Shown here: positions 14,657-22,804 of the stretch, in pieces
Layout: every line of letters starts with the position of its first letter
Position numbering within the stretch: position 1 is the stretch's first letter
DNA from: an uncultured Psychrobacillus sp.
GTDB taxonomy: Bacteria; Bacillota; Bacilli; Bacillales_A; Planococcaceae
Length of the DNA: 27,588 nucleotides
Assembly (NCBI GenBank): GCA_934234185.1
Contig: CAKQHO010000037.1
Location: 1 to 27,588 of the forward strand
Reading direction: 5' to 3'
Position numbers and translations under genes: made by a program
Notes under the pieces: model-generated
The model's input: the letters and a program-made list of their open reading frames with translations, nothing else
Told to the model about the DNA's origin: nothing
Databases searched by the model: none

Positions 14657-14854
14657 TTAATTTTCATACCCATGTTGATTGTTGTTAGTTAACACTGCGC
14701 CAACAATAATTAACAAGATAAATAATACGACTATTAACGCAAAAGCAGAGCCATTTCTGTTACCGCTATATGATGGATAGCTTCCTCCTCCATAACAGCC
14801 AGCTTGAGAACCTTGGTAGCCTTGGGTACCTTGGTTATAATTGTTATAGTACAT
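14657..14854 (-). CDS. YjcZ family sporulation protein
   Basis: A 65-aa protein: an N-terminal Tyr/Asn/Gln/Gly-rich stretch (MYYNNYNQGTQGYQGSQAG then CYGGGSYPSYSG), a hydrophobic segment FALIVVLFILLIIVGA, and a short polar tail with NNNQHGYEN. The hydrophobic core is the hallmark of the small YjcZ/SscA-like family found in spore formers, of which some members take part in spore coat or germination functions. The N-terminal repeat-like extension is longer than the usual few glycines and tyrosines. The Shine-Dalgarno AGGAGGTGT is strong. CATAACTA (14883-14876) could be a sigma-G or sigma-K type -10, but the -35 is poor. It lies alone between spoIIP and lepA. Confidence 0.8.
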   Translation of the reverse strand: MYYNNYNQGTQGYQGSQAGCYGGGSYPSYSGNRNGSAFALIVVLFILLIIVGAVLTNNNQHGYEN

Positions 14855-15051
14855 TTTGAAACACCTCCTAATTAGTAGTTATGTTATTGTACGCACATGT
14901 ATAAAAAGCAAGTAGGGATAATGGTTGGATAAAAGAAATAATTATCTAAATAATAGAAAAGACTACGTTAGGGAACTAATAACAGGTTGATATTAATCTT
15001 TAGCCAAATACACCACAACCCTTACATTAGCCTTACACATGCTTGTTGTTG

Positions 15052-15081
15052 TTGTAATATATATTCTTTTCATAGTATAAT
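15052..15081 (+). promoter_or_regulatory. sigma-A promoter of lepA
   Basis: TTGTAA (15052-15057), 18-nt spacer, perfect TATAAT (15076-15081), 30 bases before the lepA ATG. Confidence 0.55.
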
Positions 15082-15111
15082 TCATAATAGTTTAATTAGG
15101 AGTGAACAAGC

Positions 15112-16941
15112 ATGAATAATGAAGAGAGACTGGCACGACAGAAAAAGATAAGGAATTTTTCTATTATTGCCCATATTGATCATGGGAAGTCTACACTAGC
15201 AGACCGTATATTAGAAAAAACAAAAACATTAACTTCACGTGAAATGAAGGATCAGCTGCTCGATTCGATGGATTTAGAAAGAGAGCGCGGAATTACTATT
15301 AAGCTAAACGCCGTCCAGTTAAAGTATCTGGCAAAGGACGGAGAAGAATATATTTTCCATTTAATCGACACACCAGGACATGTCGATTTTACTTATGAGG
15401 TTTCTCGAAGCTTAGCTGCCTGTGAAGGTGCTATTTTAGTAGTAGATGCAGCACAAGGGATAGAGGCTCAAACCTTAGCGAATGTATATCTAGCATTAGA
15501 TAATGATTTAGAAATTTTACCGGTCATTAATAAAATAGACTTACCGGCTGCAGACCCTGAGCGCGTGAAGCAGGAAGTAGAGGATGTCATTGGTCTAGAC
15601 GCGTCTGAAGCTGTCCATGCATCAGCAAAGGCTGGAATTGGAATTGAAGAAATCTTAGAACAAATTGTAGAAAAGGTTCCTGCGCCTACAGGAGATCCAT
15701 CTGGACCACTTAAAGCACTTATTTTTGATTCTCTTTATGACCCTTATAGAGGAGTAATTGCATATATCCGTATTGTAGAGGGCACGGTGAAGCCAGGAGA
15801 CAGAATACGTATGATGTCCTCTGGTAAAGAGTTTGACGTGGTGGAAACAGGTGTATTTACACCGCGAACTACCCAGCGTGATGAGCTGACAGTTGGAGAT
15901 GTTGGATTTCTAACGGCATCCATGAAGGATGTTGGGGATTCCAATGTGGGGGATACTATCACTTTAGCAAACAACCCTGCTACCGAGGCGCTTGCGGGTT
16001 ACCGTAAAATGAACCCAATGGTATTCTGTGGCTTATATCCAATTGACAACTCTAAATATAATGACCTTAGAGAGGCTTTAGAAAAGCTTCAGCTAAATGA
16101 TGCTGCATTAGAGTTTGAGCCAGAATCTTCTCAAGCTTTAGGCTTCGGTTATCGCTGTGGATTCCTTGGATTACTCCATATGGAAATTATTCAAGAGCGT
16201 ATTGAACGTGAATTTAAAATTGATTTAATAACTACTGCCCCAAGTGTTATTTACAATGTTAAGCTTACCAAAGGGGAAAGCATTCGAGTGGATAACCCTT
16301 CCATGATGCCAGATATTCAAAAAATAGAGAGCGTGGAAGAGCCTTATGTAAAAGCTTCTATCATGGTCCCTGAAGAATATGTAGGATCTGTTATGGAATT
16401 ATGTCAAAGAAAACGTGGTACGTTTATCACGATGGACTTCATGTCTTCAGCTCGTGTAAATATTATCTATGAGATTCCTTTGTCCGAAATCGTGTATGAT
16501 TTCTTTGATTCTTTAAAGTCGAGTACAAAGGGTTATGCGTCATTTGATTATGAGCTAATTGGGTACAAGGAATCGAAGCTTCAAAAAATGGATATTTTGT
16601 TGAACGGTGAAAAAGTAGATGCATTGAGCTTTATCGTTCACAGGGACTTTGCGTACGAGAGAGGAAAAGTAATTGTAGAAAAACTAAAGTCATTGATTCC
16701 GAGACAGCAGTTTGAGGTGCCGGTTCAAGCAGCAGTAGGGCAAAAGATTATTGCTCGTTCTACGATTAAGTCTATCGGTAAAAATGTTCTGGCGAAATGT
16801 TACGGAGGAGATATTTCCCGTAAACGTAAACTTCTTGAAAAACAAAAAGAAGGTAAAAAGCGTATGAAGCAGGTCGGATCAGTAGAAGTACCTCAAGAGG
16901 CGTTTATGGCTGTTCTGAAAATGGACGAGCCGAATAAGTAA
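15112..16941 (+). CDS. lepA: Elongation factor 4 (LepA)
   Basis: Ribosome-bound translational GTPase related to EF-G, linked to initiation and ribosome back-translocation under stress. The 609-aa protein has G1 AHIDHGKST (20-28), the switch I RGITIK, G3 DTPGHVDF, G4 NKIDLP and SAKAG. EF-G-like domains II, III and V follow, and then the LepA-specific C-terminal domain with FIVHRDFAYERG, ISRKRKLLEKQKEGKKRMK and VEVPQEAF. The start has AGGAG about 10 nt upstream. Unlike in B. subtilis, where hemW follows closely, lepA is followed here by a strong terminator and 1.1 kb before hemW. Confidence 0.98.
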   Translation: MNNEERLARQKKIRNFSIIAHIDHGKSTLADRILEKTKTLTSREMKDQLLDSMDLERERGITIKLNAVQLKYLAKDGEEYIFHLIDTPGHVDFTYEVSRSLAACEGAILVVDAAQGIEAQTLANVYLALDNDLEILPVINKIDLPAADPERVKQEVEDVIGLDASEAVHASAKAGIGIEEILEQIVEKVPAPTGDPSGPLKALIFDSLYDPYRGVIAYIRIVEGTVKPGDRIRMMSSGKEFDVVETGVFTPRTTQRDELTVGDVGFLTASMKDVGDSNVGDTITLANNPATEALAGYRKMNPMVFCGLYPIDNSKYNDLREALEKLQLNDAALEFEPESSQALGFGYRCGFLGLLHMEIIQERIEREFKIDLITTAPSVIYNVKLTKGESIRVDNPSMMPDIQKIESVEEPYVKASIMVPEEYVGSVMELCQRKRGTFITMDFMSSARVNIIYEIPLSEIVYDFFDSLKSSTKGYASFDYELIGYKESKLQKMDILLNGEKVDALSFIVHRDFAYERGKVIVEKLKSLIPRQQFEVPVQAAVGQKIIARSTIKSIGKNVLAKCYGGDISRKRKLLEKQKEGKKRMKQVGSVEVPQEAFMAVLKMDEPNK

Positions 16942-17016
16942 ACCAGTTTTTTGACGATTTTTTCTTAAGTGATTTAGAAGAGAAAAACATACCCATTTTT
17001 GAAGATTTGAACTTCA

Positions 17017-17059
17017 CCTCTAATTGGTAGATATATATCTACCAATTAGAGGTTTTTTT
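17017..17059 (+). terminator. Terminator of lepA (perfect 36-bp palindrome plus T-run)
   Basis: The sequence from 17017 to 17052 is exactly self-complementary; each half reads CCTCTAATTGGTAGATAT. It is followed by seven T residues (17053-17059). As RNA it would form a stem of about 16 bp with a tight loop, typical of an efficient intrinsic terminator. Confidence 0.9.
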
Positions 17060-17216
17060 GAAGTTAATTAAATGAAATCGTTATTAAAATATTCCATAAT
17101 TATTTGTACCTATAAATTATTTCGAATTATTATAATAATTAAAATTACCACTAATAACAATTGCTTACATAAAAAGGTTACTTTAGTTACATTTAATCAT
17201 TTTATTCAAAATAGTA

Positions 17217-17245
17217 AAAAAACCATAAAAATATAAAGGTTTTTT
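17217..17245 (+). promoter_or_regulatory. Terminator-like hairpin in the AT-rich leader of the small peptide gene
   Basis: AAAAAACC (17217-17224) pairs with GGTTTTTT (17238-17245) around a 13-nt loop, 57 bases before the peptide ATG. The interval 17060-17286 is extremely AT-rich, so chance pairing is possible; no convincing promoter pair could be assigned there. It might attenuate transcription into the peptide gene or stop leftover lepA read-through. Confidence 0.3.
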
Positions 17246-17301
17246 CAATAAAAAGAAGAAATTAACATATGTAATAAAAATAAAATGTGGAGGTGAGAAA
17301 T

Positions 17302-17472
17302 ATGAAGAAAAAAGGAAAGGTTGTTTCTCTACTTACTGGGTCTCTTTTACTTATAAGTCTTTCGTTTGCTGGTAGTGTAGGTGCAACTCCACCGCATCAA
17401 ATAGGAGATGGAAATGGGGGTTCCCCTCCGCCAAAATGTAATAGCCAAGGCCAATGTCCTATTGGACCGTAA
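17302..17472 (+). CDS. Small secreted peptide precursor, two cysteines, Gly/Pro-rich
   Basis: A 56-aa product I do not recognise. The N-terminus MKKKGKVVSLLTGSLLLISL is a classic Sec signal peptide with a likely signal peptidase I site after V-G-A (residue 28). The predicted mature peptide is 28 residues: TPPHQIGDGNGG, SPPPK, then CNSQGQC-PIGP, with the two cysteines five residues apart so a disulfide loop is possible. The start is ATG 17302, behind an ideal GGAGGTGA; a GTG at 17287 lies within that site and is rejected. It has its own terminator (17485-17514). No exporter, receptor, protease or immunity gene adjoins it. It could be a signalling peptide, a minor bacteriocin or a wall-associated peptide; none is supported beyond its form. 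Confidence 0.72.
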   Translation: MKKKGKVVSLLTGSLLLISLSFAGSVGATPPHQIGDGNGGSPPPKCNSQGQCPIGP

Positions 17473-17484
17473 CCTACATAAAAG

Positions 17485-17514
17485 GCAATCTATCAATTTG
17501 ATAGGTTGCTTTTT
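17485..17514 (+). terminator. Terminator of the small peptide gene
   Basis: GCAATCTATC (17485-17494) pairs with GATAGGTTGC (17500-17509) with one G-T wobble and a loop AATTT, followed by five T residues. It begins 12 bases after the peptide stop codon, which supports the peptide gene being a real transcription unit. Confidence 0.85.
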
Positions 17515-17897
17515 GAATTTAAGCTATTTTAAATCAACAAAATTATTTAGTGAGGTTTCCTCGTAGAGAAAGATGGAAAGCGATTAACGCGAGAGAAAAA
17601 TGCTTATCTTGGCAAGTGTTCTTGGGACGTGGAAAATCTCCAATAAAGGCAAAAGATTTTTAGTATTTCCTCTGTCTATCTTATAGGGATATTCTATTTC
17701 GATGTTCTACCTTTTTTCTTTCTTTAACTAACCTGTCCCTCTAGTTCAAGTGATTTTCATTATTTACAAATTTTATTTTACCTTAAATATCCAATATTGG
17801 TAAAATAAATTTTGATGCGTATAGGAATCTTCCTCTCATTTTTACTTTCAACCCTTTTCATTTACATAACCTAAATTTCTTACTATAATTCAATCGT
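17515..17897. other. Stretch without a recognised gene, with one inverted repeat
   Basis: About 380 bases between the peptide terminator and the hemW promoter. An 11-bp inverted repeat lies at 17772-17782 (TTTATTTTACC) and 17799-17809 (GGTAAAATAAA), loop 16 nt; it has no T-run. A short basic open frame (GTG 17550 to TAG 17663) has no Shine-Dalgarno and no recognisable sequence. Nothing else was identified. Confidence 0.5.
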
Positions 17898-17926
17898 TTG
17901 TAGACTATGGTGAAATCAGCTATAAT
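17898..17926 (+). promoter_or_regulatory. sigma-A promoter of hemW
   Basis: TTGTAG (17898-17903), 17-nt spacer, perfect TATAAT (17921-17926). Transcription from about 17933 would give a leader of about 113 nt before the hemW ATG. Confidence 0.65.
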
Positions 17927-17981
17927 TCATTCATAAGCTAGTGAGAGAGTACTTGAAAATAAACGTGTATATAAAAAGGTG

Positions 17982-18004
17982 GAAGGAGGCTTTTTGCCTC
18001 CTTC
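17982..18004 (+). promoter_or_regulatory. Hairpin in the hemW leader, possible attenuator
   Basis: GAAGGAGGC (17982-17990) pairs perfectly with GCCTCCTTC (17996-18004) around TTTTT; a weakly T-rich TTCGTTT follows. It lies between the hemW promoter and its start codon. The left arm contains a near-perfect Shine-Dalgarno with no good start codon after it. It could be a weak attenuator or a regulatory leader stem. Confidence 0.45.
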
Positions 18005-18045
18005 TTCGTTTATGTAGCGGATGCTTAAAGAAAGTGGGTAAAAAC

Positions 18046-19179
18046 ATGGTAAGAGGAGTCTATTTGCATATACCATTCTGTCATCAAATATGTAATTATT
18101 GTGATTTTAATAAATTCTTTTTTCATAATCAGCCAGTTGATGAATATATCGAATCGCTTGGAAAAGAAATGGAGCTGTGGGCTAAGGAGCTTGAAGCAGC
18201 TAAAATAGAAACTATTTTTATAGGGGGAGGAACACCAACATCCTTATCTCCCTTGCAATTGGAACGTTTGTTAACACTAATTCAACAGTATATTCCGATG
18301 AAGCATGTGGTGGAATTTACTTCAGAAGCAAATCCAGATGAGCTTACATTAGAAAAAATGCAGATTATGCGAAAATTTGGCGTGAATAGATTAAGCATGG
18401 GAGTTCAAACTTTCAATCAGGACCTGTTAAAGGTTTTGGGTAGAACTCATTCGAATGAACATGTTTATAAGGTAATTGATTATGCAAAGCAAACTAATTT
18501 CCCTTCCATCAGTATTGACTTAATGTATGGATTGCCAAACCAAACAATGCAACAATGGAAGGACTCGTTGAAGGAGGCATTTTCATTAGGTATCCCTCAT
18601 ATTTCAGCGTATTCGTTATTAGTAGAGCCAAAGACAATTTTCTATAATCTTTTGTCAAAAGGGAAGCTTTCCCTGCCTGGAGAAGATTTAGAAGCAGAAA
18701 TGTACGGATACCTGTTAGACGAAATGGAACGTAATGGGTACGAGCAATATGAAATTAGTAATTTCTCAAAAGGTGGGAAAAACTCTAAGCATAATCTGCT
18801 TTATTGGAATAATGAGGAATATATTGGTCTTGGAGCAGGAGCTCATGGATATGCAAATGGCATTCGTTATTCAAACCACGGTCCTCTTAAAAAATACATG
18901 CAGTTAGTAGAGGAAGGCTTAAAGCCTATTATGAGTCAAAAGGAAGTAACAGAGCAAGAAAAGATGGAGGAAGAAATGTTCCTAGGTCTACGTAAAAATG
19001 AAGGAGTAAGTTTAAATAGGTTCCAAGAAAAATTTCAAATCTCCTTACAAATGGCTTATGAAGCAGAGCTTCAAGAGCTTTTGGAAAAGCAACTAATAGG
19101 CATGGAGAGAGGCTATGTATTTCTGACTCGCAGAGGTCGATTTGTGGGAAATGAAGTTTTTCAATATTTTCTTAAATAA
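18046..19179 (+). CDS. hemW: Radical SAM family heme chaperone HemW
   Basis: HemN-like radical SAM protein of 377 aa, now regarded as a heme chaperone rather than a coproporphyrinogen oxidase. The 4Fe-4S/SAM cluster motif CxxxCxxC is C12-x3-C16-x2-C19 (FCHQICNYCDF), with GGGTP at 60-64 for SAM binding, RLSMGVQTF and SIDLMYGLPNQT downstream, and a C-terminal HemN domain. ATG 18046 gives MVRGVYLHIPFC, matching the B. subtilis start. A longer in-frame reading from 17941 runs through the leader hairpin and is rejected. The Shine-Dalgarno (AAGTGGG) is only fair. It stands upstream of the heat-shock operon, as in B. subtilis. Confidence 0.94.
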   Translation: MVRGVYLHIPFCHQICNYCDFNKFFFHNQPVDEYIESLGKEMELWAKELEAAKIETIFIGGGTPTSLSPLQLERLLTLIQQYIPMKHVVEFTSEANPDELTLEKMQIMRKFGVNRLSMGVQTFNQDLLKVLGRTHSNEHVYKVIDYAKQTNFPSISIDLMYGLPNQTMQQWKDSLKEAFSLGIPHISAYSLLVEPKTIFYNLLSKGKLSLPGEDLEAEMYGYLLDEMERNGYEQYEISNFSKGGKNSKHNLLYWNNEEYIGLGAGAHGYANGIRYSNHGPLKKYMQLVEEGLKPIMSQKEVTEQEKMEEEMFLGLRKNEGVSLNRFQEKFQISLQMAYEAELQELLEKQLIGMERGYVFLTRRGRFVGNEVFQYFLK

Positions 19180-19193
19180 ATGTAGCTAAATCG

Positions 19194-19226
19194 TTGACAC
19201 TTTTCTATAGATTTGATAAGTTTTAT
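19194..19226 (+). promoter_or_regulatory. sigma-A promoter of the hrcA-dnaK operon
   Basis: A perfect -35 TTGACA at 19194-19199. The -10 is less clear: GATAAG after 15 nt, TAAGTT after 17 nt or TTTTAT after 21 nt. It lies immediately upstream of CIRCE, as expected for the HrcA-repressed promoter. Confidence 0.5.
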
Positions 19227-19233
19227 ATGAGTA

Positions 19234-19260
19234 TTAGCACTCTCATCTAACGAGTGCTAA
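19234..19260 (+). promoter_or_regulatory. CIRCE operator (HrcA binding site)
   Basis: TTAGCACTC-N9-GAGTGCTAA, an exact match to the CIRCE consensus. It lies between the promoter and the hrcA ATG (14 bases away), so HrcA would repress the whole hrcA-grpE-dnaK-dnaJ operon, with release on heat shock when GroE is titrated (known from B. subtilis). Confidence 0.98.
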
Positions 19261-19274
19261 CAGAGGTGATAATC

Positions 19275-20312
19275 ATGCTAACTAATAGGCAATTACTAAT
19301 ATTGCAAGTAACAGTAGATGATTTTATTGAAACCGCTCAACCAGTTGGATCTCGTCAGCTTTCGAAGAAGGAGGAAGTACCATTTAGTCCTGCCACTATT
19401 CGAAATGATATGGCGGATTTAGAGGATATGGGTTTTTTAGAGAAAACACATACTTCGTCTGGGCGTGTTCCTTCAGAAAAAGGCTATCGTTATTATGTAG
19501 ATAACCTACTTACTCCTCAAATGGTAAGTAAGGATGAGATTAAACAAATTCGCTCAGTCTTTCAAGAGCGTATGATTGAAACGGAGCAAATAATTCGAAA
19601 GTCTGCTCAGATATTATCAGAGTTAACGAATTATACCTCAATTATGTTAGGCTTAGATGTGAGAAAACATCGCGTAAAAAGATTTTCTGTTGTTCCATTA
19701 ACGGATGATTCTGCGGTGGCCATAATTGTAACAGATAGCGGACATGTGGAAAATAGAGTGTTCTCTATACCTGAAGAGTTTACCGCATCGGATATCGAGC
19801 GAATGGTTAACATTATTAACGAGCATTTGGTAGGTATACATCTTCATGAGCTGCAGTCAAAGCTTGAAACTGTTACTTTAGCCGTTCTAAATAAAAGTAG
19901 TGGAAGGCTTACACATTTACTCGAGTCCTTACAAAAAACGATGAAAATCGAGCATGAGGACAAAGTGTATTATGGTGGGAAAATGCAGCTGTTAAGTCAA
20001 CCAGAATTTAATGATGTTGAAAAGGCTAAGAGTATCATGTATTGGATGGAACATGTAAATCAAATACCAGGTCTATTCCATTTAAACAAAAAAGGGATTG
20101 ATATTCGTATAGGCTCCGAAAACAATCAGGTCGGTATGGAGAACTGTAGCATTATTACAGCATCTTATGATATCGGTGAGGAGCAATTCGGTTCAATCGC
20201 TATAATTGGTCCAACAAGAATGGATTATAAGCGGGTAGTATCACTTCTTGATATTATGAGTGGAGACCTTTCTAGAGAATTATCTAGAATTATACATGGC
20301 CAGCATGGATAA
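19275..20312 (+). CDS. hrcA: Heat-inducible transcription repressor HrcA
   Basis: Repressor of class I heat-shock genes that binds CIRCE. The 345-aa protein (B. subtilis 343) has an N-terminal winged helix-turn-helix (MLTNRQLLILQVTVDDFIET, PVGSRQLS, FSPATIRNDMADLEDMGFLE, THTSSGRVPSEKGYRYYVD) and a GAF-like middle/C-terminal domain ending in YKRVVSLLDIMSGDLS. ATG 19275 follows AGAGGTGAT and lies just after CIRCE; a GTG at 19254 falls inside the CIRCE repeat and is rejected. Autoregulated first gene of the operon. Confidence 0.97.
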   Translation: MLTNRQLLILQVTVDDFIETAQPVGSRQLSKKEEVPFSPATIRNDMADLEDMGFLEKTHTSSGRVPSEKGYRYYVDNLLTPQMVSKDEIKQIRSVFQERMIETEQIIRKSAQILSELTNYTSIMLGLDVRKHRVKRFSVVPLTDDSAVAIIVTDSGHVENRVFSIPEEFTASDIERMVNIINEHLVGIHLHELQSKLETVTLAVLNKSSGRLTHLLESLQKTMKIEHEDKVYYGGKMQLLSQPEFNDVEKAKSIMYWMEHVNQIPGLFHLNKKGIDIRIGSENNQVGMENCSIITASYDIGEEQFGSIAIIGPTRMDYKRVVSLLDIMSGDLSRELSRIIHGQHG

Positions 20313-20329
20313 AGGAGAGTTGCTAGTAA

Positions 20330-20905
20330 ATGGAGAAAAATAAGGAAGTTATAGAAGAGAAGGAAGTAGTAGAACAAGACTTGACAGAAGAAACTGTATC
20401 CGAAGACGCTGTAACGGAGGAAACACCAGATGCAGAAGAAGATACAGAAGAGCTTGTAGATGAAGTATCGCTTTTAAAGCGGCAGGTAGAAGAAGAACAA
20501 GATCGCTTAATTCGCCTACGTGCTGATTTTGAGAACTACAAGCGTCGAGTTCAGTTAGACAAAGAAGCGGATTATAAATATCGTGCTCAATCTGTTTTAA
20601 CCGACATCTTACCGGTATTAGATAACTTGGAGAGAGCTTTGGCGATTCAGCCTACTACAGAAGAAGCTGTCTCTCTAACAAAAGGTGTAGAAATGGTTTA
20701 CCGTTCTTTGCTTGCAGCACTTGAAAAAGAAGGGTTAGAGCAAATTACATCAGAAGGTGTACAATTTGATCCAAATATCCACCAGGCAGTTATGCAAGAA
20801 AAAGATGACAGTCAGGAACCAGGTATTGTACTCCAAGAGCTTCAAAAAGGATATAAATTAAAAGATAGAATTCTTAGACCTTCCATGGTGAAGGTGAACG
20901 AATAA
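20330..20905 (+). CDS. grpE: Nucleotide exchange factor GrpE
   Basis: Co-chaperone that releases ADP from DnaK. The 191-aa protein has a long acidic N-terminus (runs of EE and ED to about residue 45), a dimerising coiled coil (VSLLKRQVEEEQDRLIRLRA), the DFENYKRRV motif, and the C-terminal beta domain with GVQFDPNIHQAVMQEKD and KGYKLKDRILRPSMVKV. GGAG lies 12 nt upstream of the ATG, on the long side. It is 17 bases downstream of hrcA in the same operon. Confidence 0.97.
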   Translation: MEKNKEVIEEKEVVEQDLTEETVSEDAVTEETPDAEEDTEELVDEVSLLKRQVEEEQDRLIRLRADFENYKRRVQLDKEADYKYRAQSVLTDILPVLDNLERALAIQPTTEEAVSLTKGVEMVYRSLLAALEKEGLEQITSEGVQFDPNIHQAVMQEKDDSQEPGIVLQELQKGYKLKDRILRPSMVKVNE

Positions 20906-20975
20906 GGAAAGCTACTCTAGTGGCAATTAATTTATGAAATGCATATATAACAGGTATCTATAGGAGGAAAATGTA

Positions 20976-22799
20976 ATGTCTAAAATTATTGGTATTGACT
21001 TAGGAACAACAAACTCATGTGTATCCGTACTTGAAGGTGGGGAGCCAAAAGTTATCCCAAATCCAGAAGGAAATCGTACAACACCATCTGTTGTAGCATT
21101 TAAAAATGGAGAGCGCCAAGTAGGAGAAGTAGCAAAGCGCCAATCTATTACAAATCCTAATACTATTGCTTCTGTAAAACGTTTAATGGGTACTTCTGAA
21201 AAAGTAAAAGCAGAAGACAAAGAATATACACCGCAAGAAGTTTCAGCAATGATTCTTCAATACTTAAAAGGATTTGCTGAAGACTATCTTGGTGAAAAAG
21301 TAACAAGAGCAGTTATTACAGTACCAGCTTACTTTAATGATGCAGAGCGTCAAGCAACAAAAGACGCTGGGCGTATTGCAGGTCTTGAAGTAGAGCGTAT
21401 TATCAACGAACCAACAGCTGCAGCTTTAGCGTATGGTCTTGATAAAATGGAACAAGATGAAAAAATTCTTGTTTATGACTTGGGTGGAGGTACATTTGAC
21501 GTATCTATCCTTGAGCTTGGTGATGGAGTATTTGAAGTACTTGCAACTGCAGGGGACAACCGCTTAGGTGGAGACGACTTCGACCAAGTAATCATGGATT
21601 ACCTAGTAGCTGAATTTAAAAAAGAAAATGGCATTGACCTTTCAAAAGATAAGATGGCTGTACAACGTCTAAAAGATGCTGCTGAAAAAGCGAAAAAAGA
21701 TCTTTCTGGTGTAACATCTACACAAATTTCTTTACCATTTATTACTGCTGGTGAAGCTGGTCCGTTACACTTAGAGCTTACAATGACTCGTGCTAAATTT
21801 GATGATTTAACTGCTAGCCTTGTTGAACGCACGATGGTACCAACTCGTCAAGCGATTCAAGATGCTGGATTAACAAAAGCACAAATCGATAAAGTAATTC
21901 TGGTTGGTGGTTCTACTCGTATTCCTGCTGTACAAGAAGCGATTAAGAAAGAAACAGGTAAAGAGCCACACCGTGGAGTAAACCCAGATGAAGTAGTAGC
22001 TATGGGTGCAGCTGTTCAAGGTGGAGTATTAACTGGGGATGTAAAAGACGTAGTTTTACTAGACGTTACACCACTTTCATTAGGTATTGAGACTATGGGT
22101 GGAGTATTTACTAAGCTAATTGAACGTAATACAACAATCCCAACTTCAAAATCTCAGGTGTTCTCTACAGCCGCTGATAACCAACCAGCAGTAGATATTC
22201 ACGTATTGCAAGGTGAACGTCCAATGGCTACTGACAATAAAACACTTGGTAGATTCCAATTAGCGGATATTCCACCAGCACCACGTGGAGTACCTCAAAT
22301 CGAAGTTTCTTTCGACATCGATAAAAATGGTATTGTAAACGTTAAAGCAAAAGATTTAGGAACACAAAAAGAGCAAAATATTACTATTCAATCTAATTCG
22401 TCTCTATCAGACGAGGAAATCGAGCGTATGGTAAAAGAAGCAGAAGCAAATGCTGAAGCTGATAAAGCTCGTAAAGAAGAAGCTGAAGTTAAAAATGAAG
22501 CAGATCAGTTAGTATTTATGACGGAAAAAACATTAAAAGATTTAGAAGGCAAAATTTCTGAAGAAGAGAAAAAGTCAGCTGAAGATGCAAAAGAGGAACT
22601 AAAAGCTGCGCTTGAATCTGGCAATGTAGAGGATATTAAAGCGAAGAAAGATAAATTAAATGAAGTTGTTCAACAGCTTACAATGAAGCTTTATGAGCAA
22701 GCACAAGCTGGGGCAGGTGCTGAGCAAGCTGACGGACCATCTGATGACGGTGTTGTCGACGCAGAATTTGAAGAAGTTAACGACGATAAAGACAAGTAA
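20976..22799 (+). CDS. dnaK: Molecular chaperone DnaK (Hsp70)
   Basis: ATP-dependent cytoplasmic chaperone, 607 aa. The ATPase domain shows IGIDLGTTNSCVSV (phosphate-1), VPAYFND, INEPTAAALAYG, VYDLGGGTFDVS (phosphate-2) and LVGGSTRIPAVQ. The hydrophobic linker VVLLDVTPLSLG leads to the substrate domain, and the tail ends DDGVVDAEFEEVNDDKDK, the conserved acidic DAEFEEV end. As in other Gram-positive DnaKs, a segment of about 24 residues is absent from the ATPase domain compared with E. coli. The Shine-Dalgarno TAGGAGG is strong and codon usage looks biased towards highly expressed genes. Confidence 0.99.
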   Translation: MSKIIGIDLGTTNSCVSVLEGGEPKVIPNPEGNRTTPSVVAFKNGERQVGEVAKRQSITNPNTIASVKRLMGTSEKVKAEDKEYTPQEVSAMILQYLKGFAEDYLGEKVTRAVITVPAYFNDAERQATKDAGRIAGLEVERIINEPTAAALAYGLDKMEQDEKILVYDLGGGTFDVSILELGDGVFEVLATAGDNRLGGDDFDQVIMDYLVAEFKKENGIDLSKDKMAVQRLKDAAEKAKKDLSGVTSTQISLPFITAGEAGPLHLELTMTRAKFDDLTASLVERTMVPTRQAIQDAGLTKAQIDKVILVGGSTRIPAVQEAIKKETGKEPHRGVNPDEVVAMGAAVQGGVLTGDVKDVVLLDVTPLSLGIETMGGVFTKLIERNTTIPTSKSQVFSTAADNQPAVDIHVLQGERPMATDNKTLGRFQLADIPPAPRGVPQIEVSFDIDKNGIVNVKAKDLGTQKEQNITIQSNSSLSDEEIERMVKEAEANAEADKARKEEAEVKNEADQLVFMTEKTLKDLEGKISEEEKKSAEDAKEELKAALESGNVEDIKAKKDKLNEVVQQLTMKLYEQAQAGAGAEQADGPSDDGVVDAEFEEVNDDKDK

Positions 22800-22804
22800 T
22801 GTCG

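Noticed and set aside
17550..17663. Short basic open frame (37 codons) after the peptide terminator
   Set aside because: GTG start without a Shine-Dalgarno, no recognisable family, and no associated signals; treated as unassigned DNA.
17941..18045. N-terminal extension of HemW of 35 residues
   Set aside because: It has no Shine-Dalgarno, runs through the leader hairpin, and the family begins at the VYLHIPFC segment that ATG 18046 provides.
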